Shown one piece after another: positions 37,973 through 45,408 of a DNA stretch of 45,408 nt (its first letter is position 1; each line of letters opens with the position of its first letter). This DNA comes from an uncultured Eubacteriales bacterium (GTDB taxonomy: Bacteria > Bacillota > Clostridia > Christensenellales > Aristaeellaceae). The stretch is from the NCBI GenBank assembly GCA_902799045.1, contig CADBZH010000022.1:1-45408 (forward strand), in the 5' to 3' direction. The notes beneath the pieces were generated by a model. The model made no database searches and was not told the DNA's origin. It saw only the letters and a program-made list of their open reading frames with translations. The position numbers and the translations under genes are program-made.

Positions 37973-39802
37973 TTGAAGCAATTGGCAAGACGCGGGAGCA
38001 TGAACGAGCGCATCGACGTCGTCCTGAAAAAATTCCGCTCCCGAATGACCTCCTACCCGCCGGGCATGTGCCCGCTGGTGCTGTACCGGTCGCTGCTGCA
38101 AATCTCCATGAACCAGACCTGCGGAAAGTGCGTGCCCTGCCGGGACGGGCTGGTGGAGGTGGACCGGCTGCTCGGAGACATCCTGTCCGGCGACGGCGAC
38201 GGCGACACGCTGGCGAAGATGGAGCGCCTGTGCCGCATGATCGCCCGCTCGGCGGACTGTGCGGTGGGCGTGTCCGCCGCCAACCTGATCCTGGACAGCC
38301 TGACCGAATTTGCCGACGAGTACGGGAGCCACATCGCCCATCATCGATGCGTGGAAAACGTGACCCAGACCGTGCCCTGCGTCACGCTGTGCCCCGCGCA
38401 CGTGGACGTGCCGGGCTATGTGGCGCTGGTACACGCCGGGGATCATGCCGGGGCGGTGAAGAAGATCCGGGAGAAGAACCCCTTCCCCACGGCCTGCGCC
38501 ATGGTGTGCGAGCATCCCTGCGAGCGCAAGTGCCGCCGCAGGATCATCGACGACGCCGTGAACATCCGGGGCCTGAAAAAGTATGCCGTGGACCAGGTCC
38601 GCGCGGATGCGGTCGAGACCCCGCGGCGAAACGTCAGCACGGGCAAGCGCGTCGCCGTCGTCGGCGGCGGGCCGTCCGGGCTGACCGCGGCCTACTTCCT
38701 CTCCCTGATGGGCCACCATGTGGATGTCTACGACGCGCACGAAAAGCTGGGCGGCATGCTGCGCTATGGCATCCCGGAATACCGGCTGCCCAAGGCTCGC
38801 CTGGACGAGGACATCCGGGCCATACTGTCCGTGGGCGGCATCGACGCGCACCTGAATACGAAGGTGGGCGCGGACATTGCCTTTGACGCCATCCGCAGGG
38901 ATCATGACGCCGTTTTCCTGGGCCTGGGCGCGCAGCTGGGCAACCGCATGCCCGTGGACGGCGCGGACGGAAAAAACGTGTTCCCCGCGGCGGATTTTTT
39001 GCAGCAGGTGGCCAGCGGCCACGCGCCGGATCTGACCGGGAAGCGCGTGGCGCTGATCGGCGGCGGCAACGTGGCCATGGACGCGGCCCGGACGGCGGTG
39101 CGCCTGAACGCCCGGTCCGTACACGTCTTTACCCGCAAGCGCGACGACTACACCGCCCTGGACACGGAAATCGAGGCCGCCATGCAGGAGGGCGTGCGCT
39201 TCCGCACCCTGCTGAGCTTCCTCAACATCGAGCTGAACGGCGAGGGCGCCGTGCGCGCCATCTGGCTCCAGCCGGAAATCGTGGCCGAATACGACAGATT
39301 CGGCTTCGTGCAGACCGAGCACTCCAGCAACTATCCCTATCGCTTCCTGTGCGATTTCCTGATCCTGGGCGTCGGGCAGCGGAGCGACCTGTCGGCGTTC
39401 GCCGAGGCGGGCGTTCCCTCCGAGCGCGGGCGTGTCCGCGCGGACGTGACCTGCGAAATCCAGGGGATGCCCGGCGTGTTTTCCGGCGGCGACTGCGTGA
39501 CCGGCCCCTCCACGGCGATCAACGCCATCGCAGCGGGACAGGTGGCGGCCTTCAACATCGACGAGTATCTGGGCTATCATCACAAGATCCCCGGCGACAC
39601 GCCCCTTCCCCCGGCGGTGCCGAACCCCTGCATCCCCACGGGGCGCGCGGAGATCGAGGAAAAGGATCCCTTCGAGCGGCGCGACAACTTCGACTTCGTG
39701 GAGCTGTCCATGACCGCCGAGGAAGCGATGCGCGAATCCGGCCGGTGCCTTCGGTGCGATCACTACGGCTGCGGCGCGATGATTGGAGGCAGGGGCGAAT
39801 GA
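37973..39802 (+). CDS. Formate dehydrogenase beta subunit: NuoF-type Fe-S domain fused to GltD-like NAD(P)H oxidoreductase
   Basis: A 609-residue electron-transfer subunit. Residues about 40-110 are the C-terminal 4Fe-4S domain of NuoF (CGKCVPCRDGLVEVDRLL). Residues 130-200 carry GltD-type Fe-S cysteines (CVTLCPAHVDVPGY, CEHPCERKC). An FAD site follows at VAVVGGGPSGLTAAYFL near 225 and a NAD(P) site at VALIGGGNVAMDAARTAV near 360. The end CLRCDHYGC offers more Fe-S ligands. The same architecture is known for the beta subunit of the NADP-dependent formate dehydrogenase of Moorella. Starts at TTG 37973, or ATG 38000, since neither has a strong ribosome site. ATGA overlap with the alpha subunit. 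Confidence 0.88.
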   Translation: MKQLARRGSMNERIDVVLKKFRSRMTSYPPGMCPLVLYRSLLQISMNQTCGKCVPCRDGLVEVDRLLGDILSGDGDGDTLAKMERLCRMIARSADCAVGVSAANLILDSLTEFADEYGSHIAHHRCVENVTQTVPCVTLCPAHVDVPGYVALVHAGDHAGAVKKIREKNPFPTACAMVCEHPCERKCRRRIIDDAVNIRGLKKYAVDQVRADAVETPRRNVSTGKRVAVVGGGPSGLTAAYFLSLMGHHVDVYDAHEKLGGMLRYGIPEYRLPKARLDEDIRAILSVGGIDAHLNTKVGADIAFDAIRRDHDAVFLGLGAQLGNRMPVDGADGKNVFPAADFLQQVASGHAPDLTGKRVALIGGGNVAMDAARTAVRLNARSVHVFTRKRDDYTALDTEIEAAMQEGVRFRTLLSFLNIELNGEGAVRAIWLQPEIVAEYDRFGFVQTEHSSNYPYRFLCDFLILGVGQRSDLSAFAEAGVPSERGRVRADVTCEIQGMPGVFSGGDCVTGPSTAINAIAAGQVAAFNIDEYLGYHHKIPGDTPLPPAVPNPCIPTGRAEIEEKDPFERRDNFDFVELSMTAEEAMRESGRCLRCDHYGCGAMIGGRGE

Positions 39803-42510
39803 TCACCATCACCATCAACCAAAGGTCCATCCAGGCGCCGGAGGGCCGGACGATCCTGCAAATCGCCCGGGACAACGGCATCGACATACCGACCCTGTGC
39901 TACCTGGAGGATGTGTCCGACATCGGCATGTGCCGCCTGTGCATGGTGGAGGCGGAGGGCTACGGCCAGCTCCTGCCCGCCTGCCGCACCGTGGCGACGG
40001 ACGGCATGGTCATCACCACGGACAGCGAGGCGCTGACGGACCATCGCCGGGAAATGCTGGATATGATCCTGTCCAACCACACGCTGGACTGCATGAGCTG
40101 CGCGGCCAACGGCGGCTGCGAGCTGCAGGATCTGTGCAATCGCTATGGCGTCAGTCGCGCCTCCTGCCAGGGCTCGCGCGCCGGGATCGAGGGCAAGGCG
40201 CAGGTGCTGTCCGAAAACCCCTTCATCACCTACGATCCCGGCAAGTGCATCCACTGCCAGCGGTGCGTCAACGCCTGCCACACCGTCGCCTGCAACGGCG
40301 CGCTGGGCAACGGGCGCAGCGGCGTGTTCCACCTGGTGGACGCGCCCTTCGGCCAGGGCTATAAGCTGACCGGCTGCGAAAGCTGCGGCAATTGCGCCGC
40401 CGTCTGCCCCACCGGCGCGCTGCGGCTGAAGCAGGAGGAAAAATACCGGAACTGGGAGGTCTCCAGAGTCCGCACGACCTGTCCCCACTGCGCCACGGGC
40501 TGCCAGTTCGACCTGCTGGTCAAGGACGGACGGATCGTCAACGTGGAGGCGGCGGACGGCCCCTCCAACCACGGGCGCCTGTGCGTCAAGGGCCGCTCCG
40601 GCAGCTATGACTTTGTCCATTCGCCCGACCGGCTGACCGACCCGCTGATCCGGGATCGGGCTACCGGCCAGTTCCGCAAGGCCTCCTGGGAGGAAGCCAT
40701 CGCCTACACCGCCCGGCGCCTGATGGAGATCAAGGCCCGATACGGCGGAGACGCCCTGGCCGGGTTCGCCTGCTCCCGCTCGCCCAACGAGGACATCTAC
40801 ATGGTGCAGAAGATGGTGCGGACCTGCTTCGGCACCAACAACACGGACAACTGCGCCCGCGTGTGCCACTCGGCCACGGTGGCCGGCCTGGCGAAGACGC
40901 TGGGCTCCGGCGCGATGACCAATCCCATCCGCGACATCACCCACGACGTGGACTGCATCCTGCTCATCGGCTCGAACCCGGAGGAGGCCCACCCGGTGGT
41001 GGGCATGCAGATCCGCAGGGCGGTTGCCCGCGGCACGCGGCTGATCGTGGTGGACCCGCGGGAAATCGGCCTGACGAAATGCGCGGACATCCACCTGAAG
41101 ATCCGGCCCGGCACCAACGTGGCCTTCGCCAACGGCATGATGCACGTGATGATCGCGGAGGACCTGGTCGACCACGCCTATATCGAAGGCTTTGCCGAGA
41201 ACTATGACGCGCTGAAGGCGACGGTTGAAAAGTACACCCCCGAATACGTGGGCGAAATCTGCCACATCGATCCGGACAAGCTGGTGGAAGCGGCGCGGAT
41301 GTACGCCACGGCGAAAAAGGCGCCCATCATCTACTGCCTGGGCGTCACGGAGCATTCCTCCGGCACCGAAGGCGTGATGTGCGTGTCCGACATGGCGGTG
41401 CTTTGCGGGAAGATCGGAAAGAGCGGCTGCGGCGTCAACCCCCTGCGCGGCCAGAACAATGTGCAGGGCGCCTGCGACATGGGCGCTTCGCCCACGGACT
41501 ATCCCGGCTATCAGAAGGTGGACAACCCCGCGGTGCGCGAAAGGTTCGAGGCCAAATGGGGCGTGCGCCTGAATCCGACGCCCGGGCTCAAGGCCACGGA
41601 CGTGTTCCCTGCCGCCATCGAGGGGAAGATCAAGGGCCTGTACATCTACGGCGAGGACCCCATGGTCACCGATCCGGACACCCGGCACATCGAAAGGGCG
41701 CTGGAAAGCCTGGAATTCCTGGTGGTGCAGGAGCTGTTCATGACCAAAACCGCCCGGTACGCCGACGTCGTTTTGCCGGGAAGGAGCTATGCCGAAAAGG
41801 AGGGCACCTTCACCAACACCGAGCGCCGCGTACAGCGCGTGCGCAGGGCGGTGACCGTGCCGGGCAACATGCGTCAGGACACGGACATCATCATCGACCT
41901 GATGAACGCGATGGGTTATCCGCAGCCGCGCCTCACATCGGCGCAGATCATGGAGGAGATCGCCGAGCTGACGCCCAGCTTCCACGGCATCAGCCATGCC
42001 CGGCTGGACGCGGGCGAGAGCCTGCAATGGCCCTGCCCGGACGCGGGCCACCCGGGCACGCCCATCATGCACGCCGGAAAGCCCGCCCGGGGCCGGGCGC
42101 TGCTCTACGCCGTGGACTACAAGCCCTCCATGGAGCTGCCCGACGAGGAATACCCCTTCATGCTGACCACGGGCCGCATCCTGTATCAGTACAACGCAGC
42201 GGCCATGACTGCCCGGGTGAAAGGCCTGAACGAGCTGGCCGGAGAGGGCTTCATCGAGGTGAATTTCCGAGACGCCGAAAGGCTGGGCATCGCCAGGGGC
42301 GAGCGCGTGCGGGTGACCAGCCGCCGGGGCAGCATCACCGCCGCGGCCCACGTGGGGCGCAAGGTGTCACAGGGCGAGACCTGGATGCCCTTCCACTTCC
42401 CCGACTCACCCGTGAACCGATTGACCAACGCGGCGCTGGATGAATTTGCCCGGATTCCCGAATACAAGGTCTGCGCCGTGAAGCTGGAGAAGATCCATGG
42501 AGACGGCTGA
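39799..42510 (+). CDS. fdhA: Formate dehydrogenase alpha subunit (Mo/W bis-MGD, Cys form)
   Basis: Catalyses formate/CO2 interconversion in the cytoplasm. 903 residues. The N-terminal 2Fe-2S domain has Cys 34, 45, 48 and 62, and the NuoG-type cluster has HTLDCMSCAANGGCELQDLC. Two 4Fe-4S motifs are CIHCQRCVNAC and CESCGNCAAVCPTG. The 4Fe-4S motif of the catalytic part is CPHCATGCQFDLLV. The active-site segment CARVCHSATVAGL places Cys at residue 356, where many homologues have selenocysteine. His follows it, as in formate dehydrogenases rather than nitrate reductases. The C-terminal MGD domain is complete (ALDEFARIPEYKVCAVKLEK). There is no Tat signal. Electrons would pass to the beta subunit and NAD(P). 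Confidence 0.93.
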   Translation: MITITINQRSIQAPEGRTILQIARDNGIDIPTLCYLEDVSDIGMCRLCMVEAEGYGQLLPACRTVATDGMVITTDSEALTDHRREMLDMILSNHTLDCMSCAANGGCELQDLCNRYGVSRASCQGSRAGIEGKAQVLSENPFITYDPGKCIHCQRCVNACHTVACNGALGNGRSGVFHLVDAPFGQGYKLTGCESCGNCAAVCPTGALRLKQEEKYRNWEVSRVRTTCPHCATGCQFDLLVKDGRIVNVEAADGPSNHGRLCVKGRSGSYDFVHSPDRLTDPLIRDRATGQFRKASWEEAIAYTARRLMEIKARYGGDALAGFACSRSPNEDIYMVQKMVRTCFGTNNTDNCARVCHSATVAGLAKTLGSGAMTNPIRDITHDVDCILLIGSNPEEAHPVVGMQIRRAVARGTRLIVVDPREIGLTKCADIHLKIRPGTNVAFANGMMHVMIAEDLVDHAYIEGFAENYDALKATVEKYTPEYVGEICHIDPDKLVEAARMYATAKKAPIIYCLGVTEHSSGTEGVMCVSDMAVLCGKIGKSGCGVNPLRGQNNVQGACDMGASPTDYPGYQKVDNPAVRERFEAKWGVRLNPTPGLKATDVFPAAIEGKIKGLYIYGEDPMVTDPDTRHIERALESLEFLVVQELFMTKTARYADVVLPGRSYAEKEGTFTNTERRVQRVRRAVTVPGNMRQDTDIIIDLMNAMGYPQPRLTSAQIMEEIAELTPSFHGISHARLDAGESLQWPCPDAGHPGTPIMHAGKPARGRALLYAVDYKPSMELPDEEYPFMLTTGRILYQYNAAAMTARVKGLNELAGEGFIEVNFRDAERLGIARGERVRVTSRRGSITAAAHVGRKVSQGETWMPFHFPDSPVNRLTNAALDEFARIPEYKVCAVKLEKIHGDG

Positions 42511-43126
42511 GCGCGTCGCCGTCGGGATCCTCGCCGGCGGCCAAAGCCGCCGGATGGGGCGGGACAAGGCGCTGCTGACCTTTGACGGCAGGACGGCCCT
42601 CGCCATCATCGCGGAGGAGATGCGGGATTTCCCCGAAACGCTCGTCTCCGCGGCGGAACCGGGCAGGCTCGGTTCCCTCGGCCTGCCCGTCTGCCGGGAT
42701 GAGCACAAGGGCATCGGCCCCATCGAGGGCATCCGGCGGCTCCTGGAGACGGCAAAGGCGGAATACGTATTCGTCTGCGCGGTGGACATGGCCTTTATCT
42801 CAAGAGAGGCGGTGCGCGCCCTCGCCCGCCGGATCTGCCCGGAGTGCGACTGCTATGTGATCACCCGCGGCGGCGTCCCCGAACCGATGTGCGCCATCTA
42901 CTCCAGGAGGGTCCTCCCGGTCATCGAGCGGCTGATTTCCCAGGGCAGGTATCGCCCGCGCGAAATCTTCCGGGAATGCCCGACCCTGTCTATCCCGCTG
43001 GAATCCTCCGGCCTGGATGCGGGAATCCTGATGAACATCAACACCCCGGAGGACTATGAGAAGGCGCTGCAGGCGTACAGGGCCCGCCAGGAAGCCCTGA
43101 CGACAAGTCAGGGGTCGACAATGTAG
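42497..43126 (+). CDS. mobA: Molybdenum cofactor guanylyltransferase
   Basis: It joins GMP to molybdopterin to give the MGD form needed by formate dehydrogenase. The nucleotide-binding N-terminus is VGILAGGQSRRMGRDKALLT (residues 8-27). YVFVCAVDMAFIS holds the metal Asp near 98, and later NINTPEDYEKAL is the family end. Length 209 residues. It starts inside the fdhA end (14-bp overlap), so it is translated with it and closes the operon. Confidence 0.93.
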   Translation: METAERVAVGILAGGQSRRMGRDKALLTFDGRTALAIIAEEMRDFPETLVSAAEPGRLGSLGLPVCRDEHKGIGPIEGIRRLLETAKAEYVFVCAVDMAFISREAVRALARRICPECDCYVITRGGVPEPMCAIYSRRVLPVIERLISQGRYRPREIFRECPTLSIPLESSGLDAGILMNINTPEDYEKALQAYRARQEALTTSQGSTM

Positions 43127-43171
43127 TTTTGGCAGAATAGACGCCGAAATTGATCCGGCTCTTCGTTCCTG

Positions 43172-44827
43172 TCACCGAGCCTCTGGATCTACATCCCCCT
43201 GTTTCCCGATCAGCAGGGATTCCCCCGTCATCTCCTCCGGCTTCTCCAGGCCCATCATCTCAAGCAGCGTAGGCGCGACATCGGCCAGGCAGCCGCCTTC
43301 CCTGAGGGTACAGGCGGGATCGCAATTCACCAGGATGAAGGGAACGGGATTCGTGGTGTGGGATGTCAGGGGCTCTCCCGTCTCCTTATCCACCATCACC
43401 TCGGCGTTGCCGTGATCGGCGCAGATGAACATCTGGCCGTCCGTTTCTTCCACGGCCTCCACCGCCCGTCCGATGCACTTGTCCATGAAAGCGACGGCCT
43501 CGATGGCGGCTTCCTCCACGCCGGTGTGACCCACCATGTCCGCGTTGGCAAAGTTGGCGACGATCAGATCATATTCACCGGAATGGATCTTCTCGACCAG
43601 GGTATCACAGATTGCCTCCGCGCTCATCTGAGGCGCAAGATCGTAGGTCGCCACCTTCCGGGACGGAACCAGGAAACGGTCTTCCCCCTCGTTGGGCGCC
43701 TCCACACCGCCGTTGAAGAAGGAGGTCACGTGCGCGTACTTTTCCGTCTCGGCGATCCTGGCCTGCTTTTTGCCATTGGCGGCCAGCCACTCGCCGAGGG
43801 TGTTGGTCAGGATGAGCTTGGGGAAGGCGACCTCCTTGTCCGGGATCGTGGCGTCATAATCCGTAAAGCAAACGAAGGTCACCTGCTTCCGGGGCCCCCG
43901 GTCAAAGTCGTCAAAGTCGTCGCAGCAGAAGGCGCGGGTGAGCTCCCTGGCGCGATCCGGCCGGAAATTGAAGAAGATGAGGGAATCCCCATCCTTGATG
44001 GTGGCCGTGGGCGCGCCGTCCTTCATCACCACCGTCGGGAGTATGAACTCATCCGTTTCGCCTTTTGCGTAGGACTGCGTCACGGCCTCCAGGGCGGAAT
44101 CCGCCGTCACGCCCTCGCCGAGGGTCAAAGCCCGATACGCCATTTCTACCCGATCCCAGCGATTGTCCCGGTCCATGCCATAATAGCGGCCCCCCACCGT
44201 TGCGATGGCGCCGCACCCGATCCGATCCATCTGGTCCTGCAATTCCTGAATAAAGCCCCTTCCGGATTCCGGCGGCGTATCCCGCCCGTCCGTGAAGCAG
44301 TGAACATAGACCTTCTCCAGGCCATGGCGCTTCGCCAGCTCCAGCAGGGCATACAAATGCGAATTGTGACTGTGTACGCCGCCGTCAGAGAGCAGGCCGA
44401 GGAGATGCAAGCCCGTTCCCTTATCCTTCGCGTTCTCTATCGCCTTCAGCAAGGCCTCGTTTTCAAAGAAATCGCCATCCGCGATGGACTTCGTGATCCG
44501 CGTCAGATCCTGGTAAACGATCCGACCTGCGCCGATATTCAAGTGGCCCACCTCGGAGCTGCCCATCACCCCGTCCGGAAGGCCCACGGCCAGGCCGCTG
44601 GCCTCGCCCGTCACAAAGGGACATTCCTTCATCAGGCGATCCATCACCGGCGTATCTGCCAGCGCGATGGCATTGTGCTCCGTCTCATCGCTCACGCCGT
44701 AGCCGTCGAGGATGAGCAGCACAGTCGGTCCCTTGGCGACATCCCCTTCCGCCGCAGCCGGCAGGGCTGCGGTCAGCAGCAGCGCCGCCAGCAGAAGCAT
44801 CAGCAACGATTTGATCCTGCCTCTCAT
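43172..44827 (-). CDS. gpmI: Phosphoglycerate mutase (cofactor-independent) with a Sec signal peptide
   Basis: The enzyme interconverts 3- and 2-phosphoglycerate, normally in the cytoplasm. All catalytic parts of a metal-dependent iPGM are present: TVLLILDGYG, GVMGSSEVGHLNIG with the nucleophile Ser, FTDGRDTPPES, FNFRPDRARELTRAF, NFANADMVGHTG and CADHGNAEVM. The 551-residue protein starts, however, with RGRIKSLLMLLLAALLLTAA then LPAAAEG, a textbook signal peptide with an AxA cleavage site. The ATG at 44827 has AAGGAGAGG before it. The only internal start that would give a cytoplasmic form is a GTG at the first strand (VLLILDG) preceded by AAGGGA, cutting very close to the fold. Followed by no gene of glycolysis; yqeY lies upstream on the same strand. 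Confidence 0.9.
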   Translation of the reverse strand: MRGRIKSLLMLLLAALLLTAALPAAAEGDVAKGPTVLLILDGYGVSDETEHNAIALADTPVMDRLMKECPFVTGEASGLAVGLPDGVMGSSEVGHLNIGAGRIVYQDLTRITKSIADGDFFENEALLKAIENAKDKGTGLHLLGLLSDGGVHSHNSHLYALLELAKRHGLEKVYVHCFTDGRDTPPESGRGFIQELQDQMDRIGCGAIATVGGRYYGMDRDNRWDRVEMAYRALTLGEGVTADSALEAVTQSYAKGETDEFILPTVVMKDGAPTATIKDGDSLIFFNFRPDRARELTRAFCCDDFDDFDRGPRKQVTFVCFTDYDATIPDKEVAFPKLILTNTLGEWLAANGKKQARIAETEKYAHVTSFFNGGVEAPNEGEDRFLVPSRKVATYDLAPQMSAEAICDTLVEKIHSGEYDLIVANFANADMVGHTGVEEAAIEAVAFMDKCIGRAVEAVEETDGQMFICADHGNAEVMVDKETGEPLTSHTTNPVPFILVNCDPACTLREGGCLADVAPTLLEMMGLEKPEEMTGESLLIGKQGDVDPEAR

Positions 44828-44862
44828 CAAGTCCCTCTCCTTCCCTGGTGCGCTGGTTGGCC

Positions 44863-45300
44863 CTACTTGCAGAGCTCCGCGACGATCCTGTTGATCGCCT
44901 TGCCGTCGGCCTTGCCCTTCAGCGCGGGCATGACCTCCTTCATGATCTGCCCCTTGTTCTTCGTGGCGAGGGTCTCCGTGAAATATGCCGCCAGGAACGC
45001 GCGAATCTCCTCGTCCGACATCATCTTCGGCGCGTATTCGCTGATCACGTCATAGGCAAACTGATACTCCGCCTTCAGCTCCGCCCGCTCGTCGGGGCAG
45101 GTGTCCAGCTGCTCCCTGGCGGTCTTTTGGGATTTCAGGATCACCTGATCCACCAGTTCCTCCGGGATGTCCTCCCGAGTGCCCGCGTCGATGGCCGCCC
45201 TCTTCACGTCGGCGATCAACGTGGAAATCACGTTCTTGCGCTCCTTGTCGCGCGCCTTCATGGCCGCGACCATGTCCTTGTGCAGGGTTTCAAAAGTCAT
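44863..45300 (-). CDS. yqeY: GatB/YqeY domain protein
   Basis: A 145-residue helical protein of the YqeY family, related to the tRNA-binding tail of GatB. Key text: ETLHKDMVAAMKARDKERKN, VISTLIADVKRAAID and the C-terminal MKEVMPALKGKADGKAINRI, which are strong family marks. The ATG at 45300-45298 follows AAGGAGG; an upstream in-frame ATG is not preferred. The function is not established. It is 35 bp upstream of the phosphoglycerate mutase gene and may share its transcript. The last 108 bp of the window hold no further gene. Confidence 0.93.
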   Translation of the reverse strand: MTFETLHKDMVAAMKARDKERKNVISTLIADVKRAAIDAGTREDIPEELVDQVILKSQKTAREQLDTCPDERAELKAEYQFAYDVISEYAPKMMSDEEIRAFLAAYFTETLATKNKGQIMKEVMPALKGKADGKAINRIVAELCK

Positions 45301-45408
45301 ATTATCAGCCTCCTTGTATAATGTATTTGGGTTTTGAGAGGGGCCCATACCCTCAAAAAGACTTGTTCAATTACCGCAAATGTGCGATAATTGAGCCATT
45401 GGGCGGAG

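Noticed and set aside
37973-39802. Second gltD (glutamate synthase small subunit)
   Set aside because: The NuoF-type Fe-S domain at the N-terminus and overlap with fdhA show it is the formate dehydrogenase electron-transfer subunit.
39763-42351. Long open frame antisense to fdhA
   Set aside because: Same cause; the sense strand encodes a complete formate dehydrogenase.
45301-45408. Hairpin TTTTGAGAGGGG..CCCTCAAAA upstream of yqeY as a regulator
   Set aside because: The stem is short with bulges and the region is cut by the window edge; not enough to call.

Overview
The window is GC-rich DNA from a Clostridia-type Firmicute, probably a gut or anaerobic lineage near Oscillospirales or Christensenellales. 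This is inferred from gene content: an ANTAR-type nitrogen regulator, RsbU/RsbV/RsbW partner switching, a cytoplasmic Mo formate dehydrogenase of the acetogen type, strong TTGACA/TATAAT promoters and purine-rich ribosome sites. No rRNA, tRNA, CRISPR array, prophage or complete insertion sequence was seen.

Region 1 (1-12072) is a glutamine/ammonia block: amt (cut by the window edge) and asnB on the minus strand, then glnA, an ANTAR antiterminator, gltB, gltD and pyrG on the plus strand. amt and glnA each have a strong promoter followed at once by a terminator-like hairpin, and the ANTAR gene between glnA and gltB is the obvious candidate for relieving it. glnA is frameshifted by a perfect 22-bp tandem duplication. 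gltB carries about 65 extra in-frame residues encoded by palindromic repeats that also occur between genes here.

Region 2 (12104-15397) is a three-gene ABC importer of the TrpXYZ-like class. It is preceded by a promoter, a possible 47-codon Phe/Trp-rich leader peptide and a terminator hairpin, which together suggest ribosome-mediated attenuation.

Region 3 (15412-22019, minus strand) is accessory: an alpha/beta hydrolase, a chloramphenicol-acetyltransferase-like protein, a GNAT, a GNAT/NlpC-P60-like/GNAT fusion, a TetR regulator, a patatin and a deoxyribonucleotidase. Two MITE-like elements and several palindromes interrupt it.

Region 4 (22075-24898) is a partner-switching module: a membrane PP2C phosphatase, two STAS proteins and an RsbW-like kinase, with no sigma factor beside it and a fossil of a second phosphatase just upstream.

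Region 5 (24993-35581, minus strand) mixes intact genes (esterase, peptide deformylase, secreted class-I amidotransferase, three related small membrane proteins, a PanE-like reductase, two ATC-hydrolase-like proteins, a methyltransferase) with broken ones: a namZ-like gene, RiPP-export/maturation remnants and an alpha/beta hydrolase. Several lost their middle but kept both ends.

Region 6 (35641-43126, plus strand) is a tightly overlapping formate dehydrogenase/molybdenum cofactor operon: NTPase, short FdhD, ECF-like S component, anchored SUOX-fold protein, GltD-like FDH beta subunit, FDH alpha subunit and MobA. The window ends with a minus-strand phosphoglycerate mutase that carries a Sec signal peptide, and a YqeY protein.

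Gene-free stretches over 300 bp: 16321-16748 holds a promoter, a MITE and a leader palindrome; 21923-22245 holds two divergent promoters and a phosphatase fossil; 28890-29455 holds a minus-strand promoter and a REP-like repeat and otherwise nothing recognised.
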